DNA of 64,000 nucleotides from Pseudomonas koreensis. GTDB taxonomy: Bacteria > Pseudomonadota > Gammaproteobacteria > Pseudomonadales > Pseudomonadaceae. This document shows positions 1-9,885 of this stretch, one piece after another. Each line of letters opens with the position of its first letter. Position 1 is the stretch's first letter. The stretch is from contig NZ_JAAQYM010000003.1 of assembly GCF_012986595.1 (NCBI RefSeq), forward strand, positions 124,001 through 188,000. The letters are read 5' to 3'. The notes beneath the pieces were generated by a model, which ran no database searches, was not told the origin of the DNA, and saw nothing but the letters and a program-made list of their open reading frames with translations. The position numbers were made by a program, and so were the translations under genes.

Positions 1-1050
<1,050 letters not shown>

Positions 1051-1219
1051 CGCGTCTCTCCCAGCGGCGGCGGTGCGCCATTTTGTCTTGGTCAGGCACG
1101 CGGCTTGCGACGGTGCCCTTTGATGCGATGGTATGACCGGCGCAGACAGCTCAAATGCCTACGGACGCCACGCAAAGGTGCGTTTACGACATGGCGGGAA
1201 ATGACTCGGAGAATGCATT

Positions 1220-1307
1220 CCCCTGTAGGAGCTGCCGAAGGCTGCGATCCTTTGACCTTGACGCTTAAAGATCAAAAGATCGCAGCCTTCGGCAGCTCCT
1301 ACAGGGG
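1220..1307. repeat. REP-type palindrome, family A (GTAGGAGCTGCCGAAGGCTG)
   Basis: Two inverted arms, CCCCTGTAGGAGCTGCCGAA and its complement, enclose a short AT-rich centre. Other copies of the same family lie at 4298, 16359, 29050, 31986, 52336 and 58098. The right arm contains the stop codon of the TraX-like gene at 1299. Confidence 0.9.
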
Positions 1308-2018
1308 ATATGCGATCAAGTGGCGAATGCCGAGCAACAGGAGGAAATGCGCGGGATAGAGCGCGTACGCCCAGCGGCGCATAGGCAACGGATGGATAGA
1401 ACTGGAGTGTCGCAACACGTACATCCCGAGCAATGGCGCCATCAGACACGCCGCGATGCCGAACACCGCCACGTAGTTGCCAAACGCCGCCGCTTCATAC
1501 AGCACCTGCCACTGATTGCCCGCCAGACACACCAGCCCCGGCAGCAGGCCGAAGTACCAGGGGCGACGGAATACCAGCAGCAGCGCCAGCGGCAACAGCA
1601 CACCGAAGAAACCGAACATCAGTCGCTCTGGGAACAGCACCGCGAGCAACAGACTCGCTGCGCCGAGCAGTCGCGATACCAACGCTCGATCCTGCCACCC
1701 TCGCGCCACCAGCAAACCGAGCGCCAGCGTGGGCATCACGTTCAAGGTGTCGGGATCAGGAATGTACAAGCGGTAGGGAATTTCACTCACCGCGCTGAAC
1801 AGCAACAGCCAGCCCAGATAGCGCCACTCGGTCTGCTGCGCCCCGGCGCGGGCAAGATTCGCCGCCATCGCCAGGCAGAACCACGGGAATGCCATTCGCC
1901 CCGGAACATACAGCCAATCGGCGCTGATCCCGACATATCGCAGGTGATCGAGCAGCATGCTCAACAGCGCCAGCCACTTGAGCAAATCCAGCGCGCCGTC
2001 GCGTTTAGTCACGTGCAT
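1299..2018 (-). CDS. TraX-like integral membrane protein (possible acyltransferase)
   Basis: 239 residues from the ATG at 2018 (MHVTKRDGALDLLKWLALLS). The start agrees with the family's N-terminal D-x-LKWLAL-x-x-MLLDHLRY signature. About seven hydrophobic segments follow and the basic C-terminal part ends in HLIAYPL. TraX-type proteins acetylate pilin on F plasmids; chromosomal relatives in Pseudomonas have no settled role. An upstream in-frame start at 2108 would add 30 poorly hydrophobic residues and is less likely. The TAG stop is supplied by the adjacent palindromic repeat. The gene is divergent from ltaE and has no obvious link to betaine metabolism. Confidence 0.75.
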   Translation of the reverse strand: MHVTKRDGALDLLKWLALLSMLLDHLRYVGISADWLYVPGRMAFPWFCLAMAANLARAGAQQTEWRYLGWLLLFSAVSEIPYRLYIPDPDTLNVMPTLALGLLVARGWQDRALVSRLLGAASLLLAVLFPERLMFGFFGVLLPLALLLVFRRPWYFGLLPGLVCLAGNQWQVLYEAAAFGNYVAVFGIAACLMAPLLGMYVLRHSSSIHPLPMRRWAYALYPAHFLLLLGIRHLIAYPL

Positions 2019-2144
2019 AATCGGGCCACAAACTGGTAATTTTCTGACAGCGACATCCCGTGTGCTCCCCGGAAGATCTTCGGTAAAGTGCGCACCCTCA
2101 TTGACCACGAGCCTTCACAAGAGTCTCGACCACGGAAGCCGGCC

Positions 2145-3185
2145 ATGACCGACAAGAGCCAACAATTCGCCAGCGACAACTACTCCGGTATCTGCCCTGA
2201 AGCCTGGGCTGCCATGGAACAGGCCAACCACGGCCACCAGCGCGCTTATGGCGACGATGAATGGACCGCACGCGCGTCCGACGATTTCCGCAAACTGTTC
2301 GAAACCGACTGCGAAGTGTTCTTCGCCTTTAACGGCACCGCCGCCAACTCGCTGGCGCTGTCGTCGCTGTGCCAGAGTTACCACAGCGTGATCTGCTCGG
2401 AAACCGCCCACGTCGAAACCGACGAATGCGGCGCACCGGAATTCTTCTCCAACGGCTCGAAACTGCTGATCGCCGGCACTGAAAACGGCAAGATCACCCC
2501 GCAGTCGATCCGTGAAGTCGCGCTCAAGCGCCAGGACATTCATTACCCGAAACCGCGCGTGGTGACCCTGACCCAAGCCACCGAAGTCGGCAGCGTCTAC
2601 ACCCCGGAAGAAGTCCGCGCCATCAGTGCCACCTGCAAGGAACTGGGCCTGCACCTGCACATGGACGGCGCGCGTTTCTCCAACGCCTGCGCGTTCCTCG
2701 GCTGCTCGCCAGCCGATCTGACCTGGAAGGCCGGCGTCGATGTGTTGTGCTTCGGCGGCACCAAGAACGGCATGGCGGTAGGTGAAGCGATCCTGTTTTT
2801 CAACCACAAACTGGCCGAAGACTTCGACTACCGCTGCAAGCAGGCCGGGCAACTGGCGTCGAAGATGCGCTTCCTGTCGGCGCCGTGGGTCGGCATCCTC
2901 GAAAATGACGCCTGGCTCAAATACGCCCGCCACGCCAACCACTGCGCGCAGCTGCTGGCTGAACTGGTCAGCGACATCCCCGGCGTCGAACTGATGTTCC
3001 CGGTGCAGGCCAACGGCGTGTTCCTGCAACTCTCCGAGCCGGCCATCGCCGCCCTGACTGCAAAGAACTGGCGCTTCTACACCTTCATCGGCAAGGGCGG
3101 CGCACGTTTCATGTGCTCGTGGGACACCGAAGAAGAGCGCGTACGCGAACTGGCCCGCGACATCCGCGAGGTCATGTCGGCCTGA
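2145..3185 (+). CDS. ltaE: Low-specificity L-threonine aldolase
   Basis: 346-residue PLP enzyme cleaving L-threonine or L-allo-threonine to glycine and acetaldehyde. It begins MTDKSQQFASDNYSG, matching the family's N-terminal SDNY(S/A)G. It shows HVETDECGAPEFF near residue 80, the LHMDGARFSNA block and the PLP-lysine context CFGGTKNG. The start at 2145 is chosen over the earlier ATG at 2088 because homology begins there. It lies between glyA and gbcB/gbcA as in the betaine locus of P. aeruginosa (ltaA), consistent with a shared glycine/serine/threonine node. No terminator is visible downstream, only a palindromic repeat. Confidence 0.95.
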   Translation: MTDKSQQFASDNYSGICPEAWAAMEQANHGHQRAYGDDEWTARASDDFRKLFETDCEVFFAFNGTAANSLALSSLCQSYHSVICSETAHVETDECGAPEFFSNGSKLLIAGTENGKITPQSIREVALKRQDIHYPKPRVVTLTQATEVGSVYTPEEVRAISATCKELGLHLHMDGARFSNACAFLGCSPADLTWKAGVDVLCFGGTKNGMAVGEAILFFNHKLAEDFDYRCKQAGQLASKMRFLSAPWVGILENDAWLKYARHANHCAQLLAELVSDIPGVELMFPVQANGVFLQLSEPAIAALTAKNWRFYTFIGKGGARFMCSWDTEEERVRELARDIREVMSA

Positions 3186-3240
3186 TTCCTTGGCGAATGA
3201 ACGCATGGATGAGGGGGTTTCCTGTGATGAGGTGATCCCC

Positions 3241-3373
3241 TGTGGCGAGGGGATTTATCCCCGATCGGCTGCGCAGCAGTCGTAAATCCTGAGAACGCGG
3301 TCTTACTGGTAGATCGCGTTCATATGTTTTGGGGCTGCTGCGCAACCCATCGGGGATAAATCCCCTCACCACA
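3241..3373. repeat. Palindromic intergenic repeat, family B (variant GGGGATTTATCCCC)
   Basis: About 133 bp with outer arms TGTGGCGAGGGGATTTATCC and a near-complement ending CCTCACCACA, plus inner arms CGGCTGCGCAGCAGTCG. The same family occurs at 11811, 20468, 30142, 32597, 34310, 39380, 44126, 49091, 50721 and 61793. This variant matches only the copy at 34310. Confidence 0.85.
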
Positions 3374-3464
3374 AATCATCTCCGCCCATCGCTATCGCGA
3401 CAGCTGCTTGGTCTACATTGTCTGTCGAGCCTCCGCTCACATAACAATAAGCAGGAGCATCGGC

Positions 3465-4289
3465 ATGTCGTTACAAGGCAAAACCCTGTTCATCACCGGC
3501 GCCAGCCGTGGCATTGGCCGTGAGATCGCGCTGCGGGCCGCGAAGGACGGGGCCAATATCGTCATCGCCGCCAAAAGCGCCGAACCCCACGCCAAGTTAC
3601 CCGGCACCATTCACAGTGTCGCGGCGGAAGTCGAAGCCGTCGGTGGTCAAGCGTTGGCGCTGCAACTGGATGTGCGTGATGACGACGCCGTCCGCCAGGC
3701 GCTGGCCCGGGCCAGCGAGCATTTCGGCGGCATTGATGCGCTGGTGAACAACGCCGGGGCCATCAAACTCACCGGTGTGCAACACATCGAACTCAAGCGC
3801 TTCGACCTCATGCACCAGATCAACACCCGCGCCGTGCTGCTGTGCAGCCAGGCGGCCCTGCCCTATCTGAAAAAGTCCGCCGGGCACATTCTCAACCTGT
3901 CACCGCCGCTGAATCTGGCGAGCAAGTGGTTCGCCCAGTTCAGCCCTTACACGGTGACCAAGTACGGCATGAGCATGCTGACGGTGGGCATGAGCGAGGA
4001 ATTTGCCAGTTACGGGATCAGCGTCAATTCGCTGTGGCCGCAGACGATGATTGCCACGGCGGCGATCGAGTTTCAGCTGGGCAATCGGGAGTCGTTCAAA
4101 CAGGCGCGCACGCCAGCGATCATGGCGGATGCGGCGCATGTGATTTTGCGCAGCCGTCAACGGCAGATCACGGGGCGCTTGCTCATTGATGAGGAGATTT
4201 TGCGAGAAAGCGGTGTGACCGAGTTCGATCATTACCGCTTCGAACCGGACAGCGACGCAGCACTGATGCCTGACCTTTTCGTCAATTGA
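3465..4289 (+). CDS. SDR-family oxidoreductase (HSDL2-like)
   Basis: 274 residues, ATG at 3465 preceded by GCAGGAG. Rossmann motif TGASRGIG at about residues 10-17, NNAGA near 93, catalytic serine in LNLSPP and the YTVTKYG (YxxxK) pair, then GISVNSLWPQT. The SPPLN/KWF/KYGMSML pattern resembles hydroxysteroid dehydrogenase-like 2 proteins, which are NADP(H)-dependent with uncertain substrates. A homologous gene between ltaE and gbcB in other pseudomonads would suggest linkage, but the substrate cannot be read from sequence. It converges on gbcB, with a family A palindrome in the gap. Confidence 0.88.
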   Translation: MSLQGKTLFITGASRGIGREIALRAAKDGANIVIAAKSAEPHAKLPGTIHSVAAEVEAVGGQALALQLDVRDDDAVRQALARASEHFGGIDALVNNAGAIKLTGVQHIELKRFDLMHQINTRAVLLCSQAALPYLKKSAGHILNLSPPLNLASKWFAQFSPYTVTKYGMSMLTVGMSEEFASYGISVNSLWPQTMIATAAIEFQLGNRESFKQARTPAIMADAAHVILRSRQRQITGRLLIDEEILRESGVTEFDHYRFEPDSDAALMPDLFVN

Positions 4290-4297
4290 AACACTGC

Positions 4298-4389
4298 CCC
4301 CTGTAGGAGCTGCCGAAGGCTGCGATCTTTTGATCCTGTTTTTAAGATCAAGATCAAAAGATCGCAGCCTTCGGCAGCTCCTACAGGGG
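4298..4389. repeat. REP-type palindrome, family A
   Basis: Inverted arms CCCCTGTAGGAGCTGCCGAA and complement, between the convergent SDR gene and gbcB. It could act as a bidirectional RNA hairpin there; that is inference. Confidence 0.9.
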
Positions 4390-4397
4390 TAATTTCG

Positions 4398-5498
4398 TCA
4401 GAATTCGATACGCACGTCGCCTTTAGGCACGCTGCAGCACGACAAGATAAATCCTTCCGCCTCGTCGTCTTCGGTAATCCCGCCGTTGTGCTCCATCTCC
4501 ACCTCGCCCCCTAGCTTCAGCACCTTGCACGTCCCGCAAATCCCCATGCCGCAGGCTTTCGGAATCATCAGCCCCAGCTTGGCTGCCGCCGCATGCACGG
4601 TTTCACCCGGTGCCACACGAATACTTTTGCCGGACGCGGTGAATTCGACCTGATGCAGATCCGCCGCATCGATTTCCGGCGCATCGGCGGCCTGTTCGGC
4701 TTGTTCCACCGCGTCGGCGCGGGCTTCCGGTGGCGTGGCGCCGAAGGATTCCTCGTGATAACGCGACATATCGTAACCGGAGGCTTCGAGCAGGCGCTTG
4801 ACCGCGGTCATGTACGGCGTCGGGCCGCAGCAGAACACTTCGCGCTCTAAAAAGTCAGGAACCATCAGCTCCAGCATCTTGTGATTCAGATAGCCGCGAT
4901 AGCCGGCCCACGGCTCGCCCAGCCCGTGCTTCTCGCAGATCAGGTGCAGGCTGAAGTTGTCGATGCGCGACGCCATGTGTTCCAACTCGCGGTGGTAAAT
5001 GATGTCTTTCGGCGAACGGGCGCTGTGGATAAACGTCATGTCGACGTTGGCGTTGGTGTCGTAAAACCAGCGCGCCATCGACATGCATGGGGTGATCCCC
5101 ACGCCGCCGCTGAGATACAGCACTTTCGGGCTCGGGAAGTCGATGGCGTTGAACAGCCCCACCGGCCCGTGCACCGCCAGCTCCTGGCCTTCGTGAAGGG
5201 TGTCGTGCAGCCAGTTGGAGACCTTGCCGCCCGGCACGCGCTTGATGGTTACCGAGAAGCTGTACGGCACCGACGGCGAACTGGAAATGGTGTACGAACG
5301 CATGATCGGCTGGCCGTCGATTTCCAGCTCCAGGGTCACGAACTGCCCGGGCTTGAAGAAGAACAGGATCGGCTGGTCGGCCATGAAGCAGAAGGTGCGC
5401 ACGTCCCAGGTTTCCTGGATGACTTTGACGCAACGGACGATGTGTCGGCCATTGGCCCAGGTCTGGGTGGTGACCGGATTCAGGAAGCTGTTGGACAT
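4398..5498 (-). CDS. gbcB: Glycine betaine monooxygenase, reductase subunit
   Basis: Passes electrons from NAD(P)H through FAD and a plant-type 2Fe-2S centre to GbcA. 366 residues. The FAD-binding part contains RSYTISSSP, the NAD-binding part GGVGITPCMSM, and after an acidic alanine-rich linker the C-terminal ferredoxin domain carries CGMGICGTC plus the distal cysteine in LSCCS. The ATG at 5498 has GGAG six bases upstream; a GTG twelve bases earlier is unlikely. It is divergent from gbcA across a 284-bp regulatory gap, the same arrangement as P. aeruginosa PA5410/PA5411. Confidence 0.95.
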   Translation of the reverse strand: MSNSFLNPVTTQTWANGRHIVRCVKVIQETWDVRTFCFMADQPILFFFKPGQFVTLELEIDGQPIMRSYTISSSPSVPYSFSVTIKRVPGGKVSNWLHDTLHEGQELAVHGPVGLFNAIDFPSPKVLYLSGGVGITPCMSMARWFYDTNANVDMTFIHSARSPKDIIYHRELEHMASRIDNFSLHLICEKHGLGEPWAGYRGYLNHKMLELMVPDFLEREVFCCGPTPYMTAVKRLLEASGYDMSRYHEESFGATPPEARADAVEQAEQAADAPEIDAADLHQVEFTASGKSIRVAPGETVHAAAAKLGLMIPKACGMGICGTCKVLKLGGEVEMEHNGGITEDDEAEGFILSCCSVPKGDVRIEF

Positions 5499-5572
5499 GC
5501 TGTTCTCCACGGCCGACTGTCGGCCTTCATGTGGCGATTCTGCGTATAGCGTGAACCGCCCGTTTACCTATC

Positions 5573-5598
5573 CGCGACATCGGCATACTTATCGCGAC
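5573..5598 (-). promoter_or_regulatory. Direct-repeat operator candidate between gbcB and gbcA (GbdR-type)
   Basis: Read on the minus strand, two half-sites GTCGCGATAAG and GTCGCGGATAG are offset by 20 bp. That is the geometry expected for an AraC-family dimer on one DNA face. GbdR is known to activate the gbc genes in P. aeruginosa; that this is its site here is inferred from position and from similar repeats at 26944 and 36073. Confidence 0.5.
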
Positions 5599-5782
5599 CA
5601 GCCCCCAACCACCGGGGGTTGCGCGTCGGGAACAGATTGCACCATGTCGCCCATGGATAAGGTTCACGGCAGCGCCGGCCCCACACTCGCCTCACACCAA
5701 GACGAATCCTTTACACCTTGCGTAGCACCCCTGATCAGCCACTTTTCATCGGCCACACAGAATGGCCTCGAGGATCACATCG

Positions 5783-7078
5783 ATGGACGTCACCGCAAAA
5801 ATCAGCCTGGGCGATCCGCTGGAACCCGCACGCAAGGCCACCGCACAGATGCTGCAAGAGCGCGAGCGCACCTTTTCGCTGCCGCAACCGTTCTACAGCG
5901 ATGAGCGTCTGTTCGATATCGACATGCAGGAGATCTTCCAGAAAGAGTGGTTGATCGCCGGCATGACCTGCGAGATCCCGGCCAAGGGCAACTACCTGAC
6001 CCTGCAGGTCGGCAAGAACCCGATCATCGTCATCCGTGGCGCTGACGGCGTAGTCCACGCCTTCCACAACGTCTGCCGCCACCGTGGCTCGCGCCTGTGC
6101 ACCAGTGAAAAAGGCAAGGTCGCCAAACTGGTCTGCCACTACCACCAGTGGACCTACGAGCTGGACGGCCGCCTGCTGTTCGCCGGCACCGAAATGGGCG
6201 CCGACTTCGACATGAAGCAATACGGCCTCAAACCGGTGAACGTGAAGACCGCCGGCGGCTACATCTTCATCAGCCTGGCGGACAATCCGCCGGCCATCGA
6301 TGACTTCCTGTCGACGCTGAACCACTACATGGAACCGTACGACATGGAGAACACCAAGGTGGCGATCACCACCACCTTGATGGAAAAGGCCAACTGGAAA
6401 CTGGTGCTGGAAAACAACCGCGAGTGCTACCACTGCAACGCGTCGCACCCGGAACTGCTGAAAACCCTGCTGGAATGGGACGACGTCACCGACCCGCGTG
6501 CCGATCAGGCGTTCAAGGATCACGTCGCCGCCTCCGCCGCGGCGTGGGAAGCCGAGAAGATCCCTTACGCCCACGCCAGCTTCGGCCTGCGCAACCGTAT
6601 CGTGCGCATGCCGCTGCTCAAGGGCACCGTGTCGATGACCCTCGACGGCAAACAGGGCTGCGCCAAACTGATGGGCCGGATCAAGAACCCGGACCTCGGC
6701 TCGATGCGCATCCTGCACCTGCCACACTCGTGGAACCACTGCATGGGCGACCACATCATCGTCTTCACCGTGTGGCCGATCAGCGCCCAGGAAACCATGG
6801 TCACCACCAAATGGCTGGTGCACAAGGACGCGGTGGAAGGTGTGGATTACGACGTCGAGCGTATGCGCCAGGTGTGGGACGCGACCAACGATCAGGACCG
6901 CCGTCTGGCCGAAGAAAACCAGCGCGGGATCAACTCCACCGCGTATCAGCCGGGGCCGTACTCCAAGACTTATGAGTTCGGCGTGGTCAACTTCGTCGAC
7001 TGGTACAGCGAGCGGATGCTGAGCAACCTCGGCGCCGAGCCTGCGCCGTACCTCAAAGGCGTGCCGGTTCAGGGTTGA
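5783..7078 (+). CDS. gbcA: Glycine betaine monooxygenase, Rieske oxygenase subunit
   Basis: Rieske non-haem iron oxygenase that removes one methyl group from glycine betaine, giving dimethylglycine and formaldehyde. 431 residues from MDVTAKISLGDPLEP. Rieske ligands are C98, H100 (CRHRG) and C118, H121 (CHYHQW); the mononuclear iron facial triad starts in NRECYHCNASHPE. The ATG at 5783 has GAGGA eight bases upstream, so the in-frame ATG at 5762 is not used. Works with GbcB, encoded divergently. A strong hairpin terminator follows immediately. Confidence 0.97.
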   Translation: MDVTAKISLGDPLEPARKATAQMLQERERTFSLPQPFYSDERLFDIDMQEIFQKEWLIAGMTCEIPAKGNYLTLQVGKNPIIVIRGADGVVHAFHNVCRHRGSRLCTSEKGKVAKLVCHYHQWTYELDGRLLFAGTEMGADFDMKQYGLKPVNVKTAGGYIFISLADNPPAIDDFLSTLNHYMEPYDMENTKVAITTTLMEKANWKLVLENNRECYHCNASHPELLKTLLEWDDVTDPRADQAFKDHVAASAAAWEAEKIPYAHASFGLRNRIVRMPLLKGTVSMTLDGKQGCAKLMGRIKNPDLGSMRILHLPHSWNHCMGDHIIVFTVWPISAQETMVTTKWLVHKDAVEGVDYDVERMRQVWDATNDQDRRLAEENQRGINSTAYQPGPYSKTYEFGVVNFVDWYSERMLSNLGAEPAPYLKGVPVQG

Positions 7079-7099
7079 AAATCGCCAGTGCCGACAATA

Positions 7100-7128
7100 A
7101 AAAACCGCGAGCACGCTCGCGGTTTTTT
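7100..7128. terminator. Bidirectional intrinsic terminator
   Basis: AAAACCGCGAGCACGCTCGC followed by GGTTTTTTT: a GC-rich perfect stem flanked by A-run and T-run. It can end gbcA (plus) and the small hypothetical gene at 7148 (minus). Confidence 0.92.
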
Positions 7129-7147
7129 TATTGCAGCCGTGGCACCG

Positions 7148-7435
7148 TTACCAGTTCCAGGATCTGATGATGCTCTGCGCCGCCTCGAAGATATTGTTCA
7201 CATCAGCGGCACTCGGCGGACGTTTATAGTCCGGGTCGATTTTTCTTTGCAGCGCATCGTACAAACCATCGATCTTTTCTTCGGTTCGTTTCTTGTCGCG
7301 AAGTCGAAGAGCATCGAGCTTTGCTTTATTTGCATCAAGCGCCCGATTTTCTTCAAGATTGATTGCGCGACACCACTCGCCTTCAATCGGATCGATAAAC
7401 GGCGGTGGCCCGATGGGTTTAAATGGTTTGATCAT
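7148..7435 (-). CDS. Hypothetical protein related to its upstream neighbour
   Basis: 95 residues, ATG at 7435 with GAGG upstream. Begins MIKPFKPIGPPPFIDP, contains the charged helix RLRDKKRTEEKIDGLYDAL and ends in IIRSWNW. The charged segment matches ELRKRDQKAAEERIDKIYDA in the 208-aa gene just upstream, so the two look like diverged copies or modules of one family. No signal peptide or transmembrane segment. Cotranscription with the 208-aa gene is likely (28-bp gap). Function not recognised. Confidence 0.75.
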   Translation of the reverse strand: MIKPFKPIGPPPFIDPIEGEWCRAINLEENRALDANKAKLDALRLRDKKRTEEKIDGLYDALQRKIDPDYKRPPSAADVNNIFEAAQSIIRSWNW

Positions 7436-7463
7436 TAAACACCTCACAGACCATAAAATGGCT

Positions 7464-8090
7464 TCAGGAGAACCAGCCTCCAATCCAACTGACGACCGAA
7501 TTGAAAGTATTGGTAATTTTCTCCCAGACATTCTTCAGCCAACTGAGGATCTTCTGGCCAATCTCGATAAAGAAGTCACCGATCTTGTTGAGTACGCCAT
7601 TGAAGAGATTGCCAAAGTTTTCCATAAAACCAATAACCGCATCGGCACTGGCCGGAAATTTGTCAACTTCATTGATGGCCGCGTCGTAGATTTTGTCGAT
7701 TCGCTCTTCGGCAGCCTTCTGGTCACGTTTACGCAGTTCCTCAAGTTTTTCCTTGTAGGACTTGGTATCGGTCGACCCGGAATTCTGGAAAGCTTCGGTG
7801 GCTTTCACCAGCCCTTTTTCCGATTGATTCGACTGTCCTTCTCCTGCTTCCCTGGCTTCTTTTTCCAGCCTTTTCACACCTGGATCATTGGCGCCATTGC
7901 TCAGATAAAGGCTGCGCAGGTGAATCTGTTGCAGGCGTGGCGAAGCCATCAGTACGCCTCGTGCCGCACCCGACGAGCGTTTCTTGGCATGAACGCGCAT
8001 TTCGTTCAGCAGTTCGACATAAGCCTCTTTCGACGGAGGAACGGCCGCTTCGGCGACCGACTTGACTTTGGACTTGGCTGCTTCAGACAT
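7464..8090 (-). CDS. Hypothetical protein with amphipathic C-terminal tail
   Basis: 208 residues, ATG at 8090 with AAGGAG upstream. The N-terminal half is charged and helical; the segment ELRKRDQKAAEERIDKIYDA (about 135-155) recurs in the downstream 95-aa protein. The last 50-60 residues (SWLKNVWEKITNTF, SWIGGWFS) form a Phe/Trp-rich pattern with hydrophobics every three to four residues, as in amphipathic membrane- or lipid-binding helices. No signal peptide. The DNA here is more AT-rich than the betaine genes, suggesting recent acquisition. Function not recognised; lipid-surface binding is only a guess from the tail. Confidence 0.75.
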   Translation of the reverse strand: MSEAAKSKVKSVAEAAVPPSKEAYVELLNEMRVHAKKRSSGAARGVLMASPRLQQIHLRSLYLSNGANDPGVKRLEKEAREAGEGQSNQSEKGLVKATEAFQNSGSTDTKSYKEKLEELRKRDQKAAEERIDKIYDAAINEVDKFPASADAVIGFMENFGNLFNGVLNKIGDFFIEIGQKILSWLKNVWEKITNTFNSVVSWIGGWFS

Positions 8091-8584
8091 TTTGGAACTC
8101 CTTGTAGTGTTGTATTTATCGCACTTGGTGTTGTGCCCCGGCAGACAAATGCTGCTGATAAAACCGGCAGGCAGCACTCGTCAAAAAACATACTCCGCCC
8201 ATGCAATTGCTCGTTGTCTTTTTAATTCCGGCAATTATCAAACAGCATCCCACATGAAATACGCGCGAATTAAACAGCTTTCGCAGCGCCATCCCGAAAT
8301 GGATTAATCACAAAGTAGGGTTTCTTGATAAAAAGCCAATAAATTGACTAAAAGTACTCCATTACAAAAAAATCCTGCATTGAACCCGACGGAATTTATT
8401 GCTGAACAATTTTTTCAATTTCTCACGTGCGGCCAAGTAAAGTCGCAGCCACCGTACCTGTCAAACTTGCCAATAGAACTATCGGAAACTGCTTCTATTT
8501 TGATTCGGCATATACCGACAACCAAACCCTTAACTAGCCAGCACAAGCGGCGTTAAGATTTTTAATATTTTCAATGCATGAAAA
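8091..8584. other. AT-rich gap without a convincing gene
   Basis: About 490 bp, clearly lower in GC than the surroundings. It must hold the minus-strand promoter for the 208/95-aa gene pair. A 70-codon plus-strand frame at 8344 has no ribosome binding site and no recognisable protein. Confidence 0.6.
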
Positions 8585-8609
8585 GGCCTGCGGTACAGAT
8601 ACCGCAGGC
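8585..8609 (-). terminator. Intrinsic terminator of the phosphoesterase operon
   Basis: On the minus strand GCCTGCGGT-loop-ACCGCAGGC is followed by a T-run. It lies just after the phosphoesterase stop. Confidence 0.85.
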
Positions 8610-8615
8610 GCCCGG

Positions 8616-9860
8616 TCACGTGGATGACCACCTCACACTGCCGTCCTCGCCAATAAACTCCTCGAAAATCTCCTCCCCCACCAACCTGATTTTCGCGTAC
8701 CCGTTCAAAACCCTTAGCGGATAGTCCGGATCCTTCGCATCCTGCGTCTCCGAAAACAGTATCCGTGAATGCCCGTTCAGCTCGCTGGTGGTGCCATAGG
8801 GAATCGCCCCGTGCCCGGCGCAGCGCGCATGCAGCCCCCCCTGTTGCGCGTAGACGATGCCGTTGTGCAGATGCCCCCAGTACCAGTAATCCGGCTCGCG
8901 CCCCAATGCATCGCACACCGGTTGATACAGCGCGGTCTTGTTATGCCCGGTGATGTCGAAGCCCTGATGATGGCTGAGCACCATCAGTTTTTTGCGTTTG
9001 GGCAGCGCCTTCATCCAGGCGATCTGCGGCTCGTTCAGCGTGCCGTCCATGTACAGGTTCATCACGTCCGAGGCATAGGCCGTGTCCAGCCCGACAATCA
9101 GCCAGTCGTCATTGATCAGGGCAAAGTAACTGGTGCCCTGCTGCCCGGGAAAACGCGCGGCCAGTTCCTTGAAATAACCATGGGCGCCGCTGTACATCTC
9201 GTGATTGGAGTTGAGGGTGAACGAGCCGTGGGTGCCCATCGGCCAGCCGGCCATGTCGGTGTCTTCCTGGGAATGTGTACCGGCGTAATAGACATCCCCC
9301 AAGTGAATGGTGAAATCGGCATTGGCCAGTTGCATCTGGTTGGCCACCGACACCGCTGGCGCATGGCTGTTGAACGGCCCGGTGCCCCAGTCGCCGGCAA
9401 TTGCCAGCGTCACTTTGCGGTCCATTTGCACCAGCGCAGGATCAGTGCCGAAGGTCGCGTGATGACGCAGGTTTTCGATCCACTTGAGCAGCGCCTCGCT
9501 CCACAACAGATCCAGCAGCTCCCACTTGCGACATCCCAACAGCGTGCCGTCCTTGAGTACCGTGGTCTGCAATTGATCGGGTGATTGCGGCAACGGCGTG
9601 GCATTGCCGATGCGCAGGATCGACAAACCGTGGGACAGTTCCCAGGGTACGCTCGGCTCGTCGTCCGGCAACTCGCCGTTTTTCAGCACGTACTGCGCCT
9701 GATCGTGACCACGCTGGAGCAACTTGATAATGGCCTCGAACTCCTTCGGTTCAAGTTCGCTGATGAGCTTCATCCAGGCCATTTCCATGCGCGTGAACAA
9801 CCCGTGAATGCGCACTTTGACCTTGTCGTATTCGTGTTTCAGATGACCGACCGCTGACAT
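8616..9860 (-). CDS. Metallophosphoesterase of purple-acid-phosphatase type
   Basis: 414 residues. After a 140-residue helical N-terminal region of unknown role come the dimetal motifs: AGDWGTG, LGDVYYAG, a SNHEMYSG version of the usual GNHE, LSHHQG and WGHLHNG. The first motif GDWG rather than DxH is typical of purple acid phosphatase/ACP5 relatives. No export signal, so a cytoplasmic location is expected, unlike most PAPs. Last gene of a probable minus-strand operon with the cytochrome (25-bp gap) and the GMC fusion. Substrate unknown. Confidence 0.82.
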   Translation of the reverse strand: MSAVGHLKHEYDKVKVRIHGLFTRMEMAWMKLISELEPKEFEAIIKLLQRGHDQAQYVLKNGELPDDEPSVPWELSHGLSILRIGNATPLPQSPDQLQTTVLKDGTLLGCRKWELLDLLWSEALLKWIENLRHHATFGTDPALVQMDRKVTLAIAGDWGTGPFNSHAPAVSVANQMQLANADFTIHLGDVYYAGTHSQEDTDMAGWPMGTHGSFTLNSNHEMYSGAHGYFKELAARFPGQQGTSYFALINDDWLIVGLDTAYASDVMNLYMDGTLNEPQIAWMKALPKRKKLMVLSHHQGFDITGHNKTALYQPVCDALGREPDYWYWGHLHNGIVYAQQGGLHARCAGHGAIPYGTTSELNGHSRILFSETQDAKDPDYPLRVLNGYAKIRLVGEEIFEEFIGEDGSVRWSST

Positions 9861-9885
9861 GGCGTAATCCTCTATCCGTAAGGGC

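Noticed and set aside
8344..8556. 70-codon plus-strand frame in the AT-rich gap
   Set aside because: No ATG with a ribosome binding site and low-complexity AT-driven composition.
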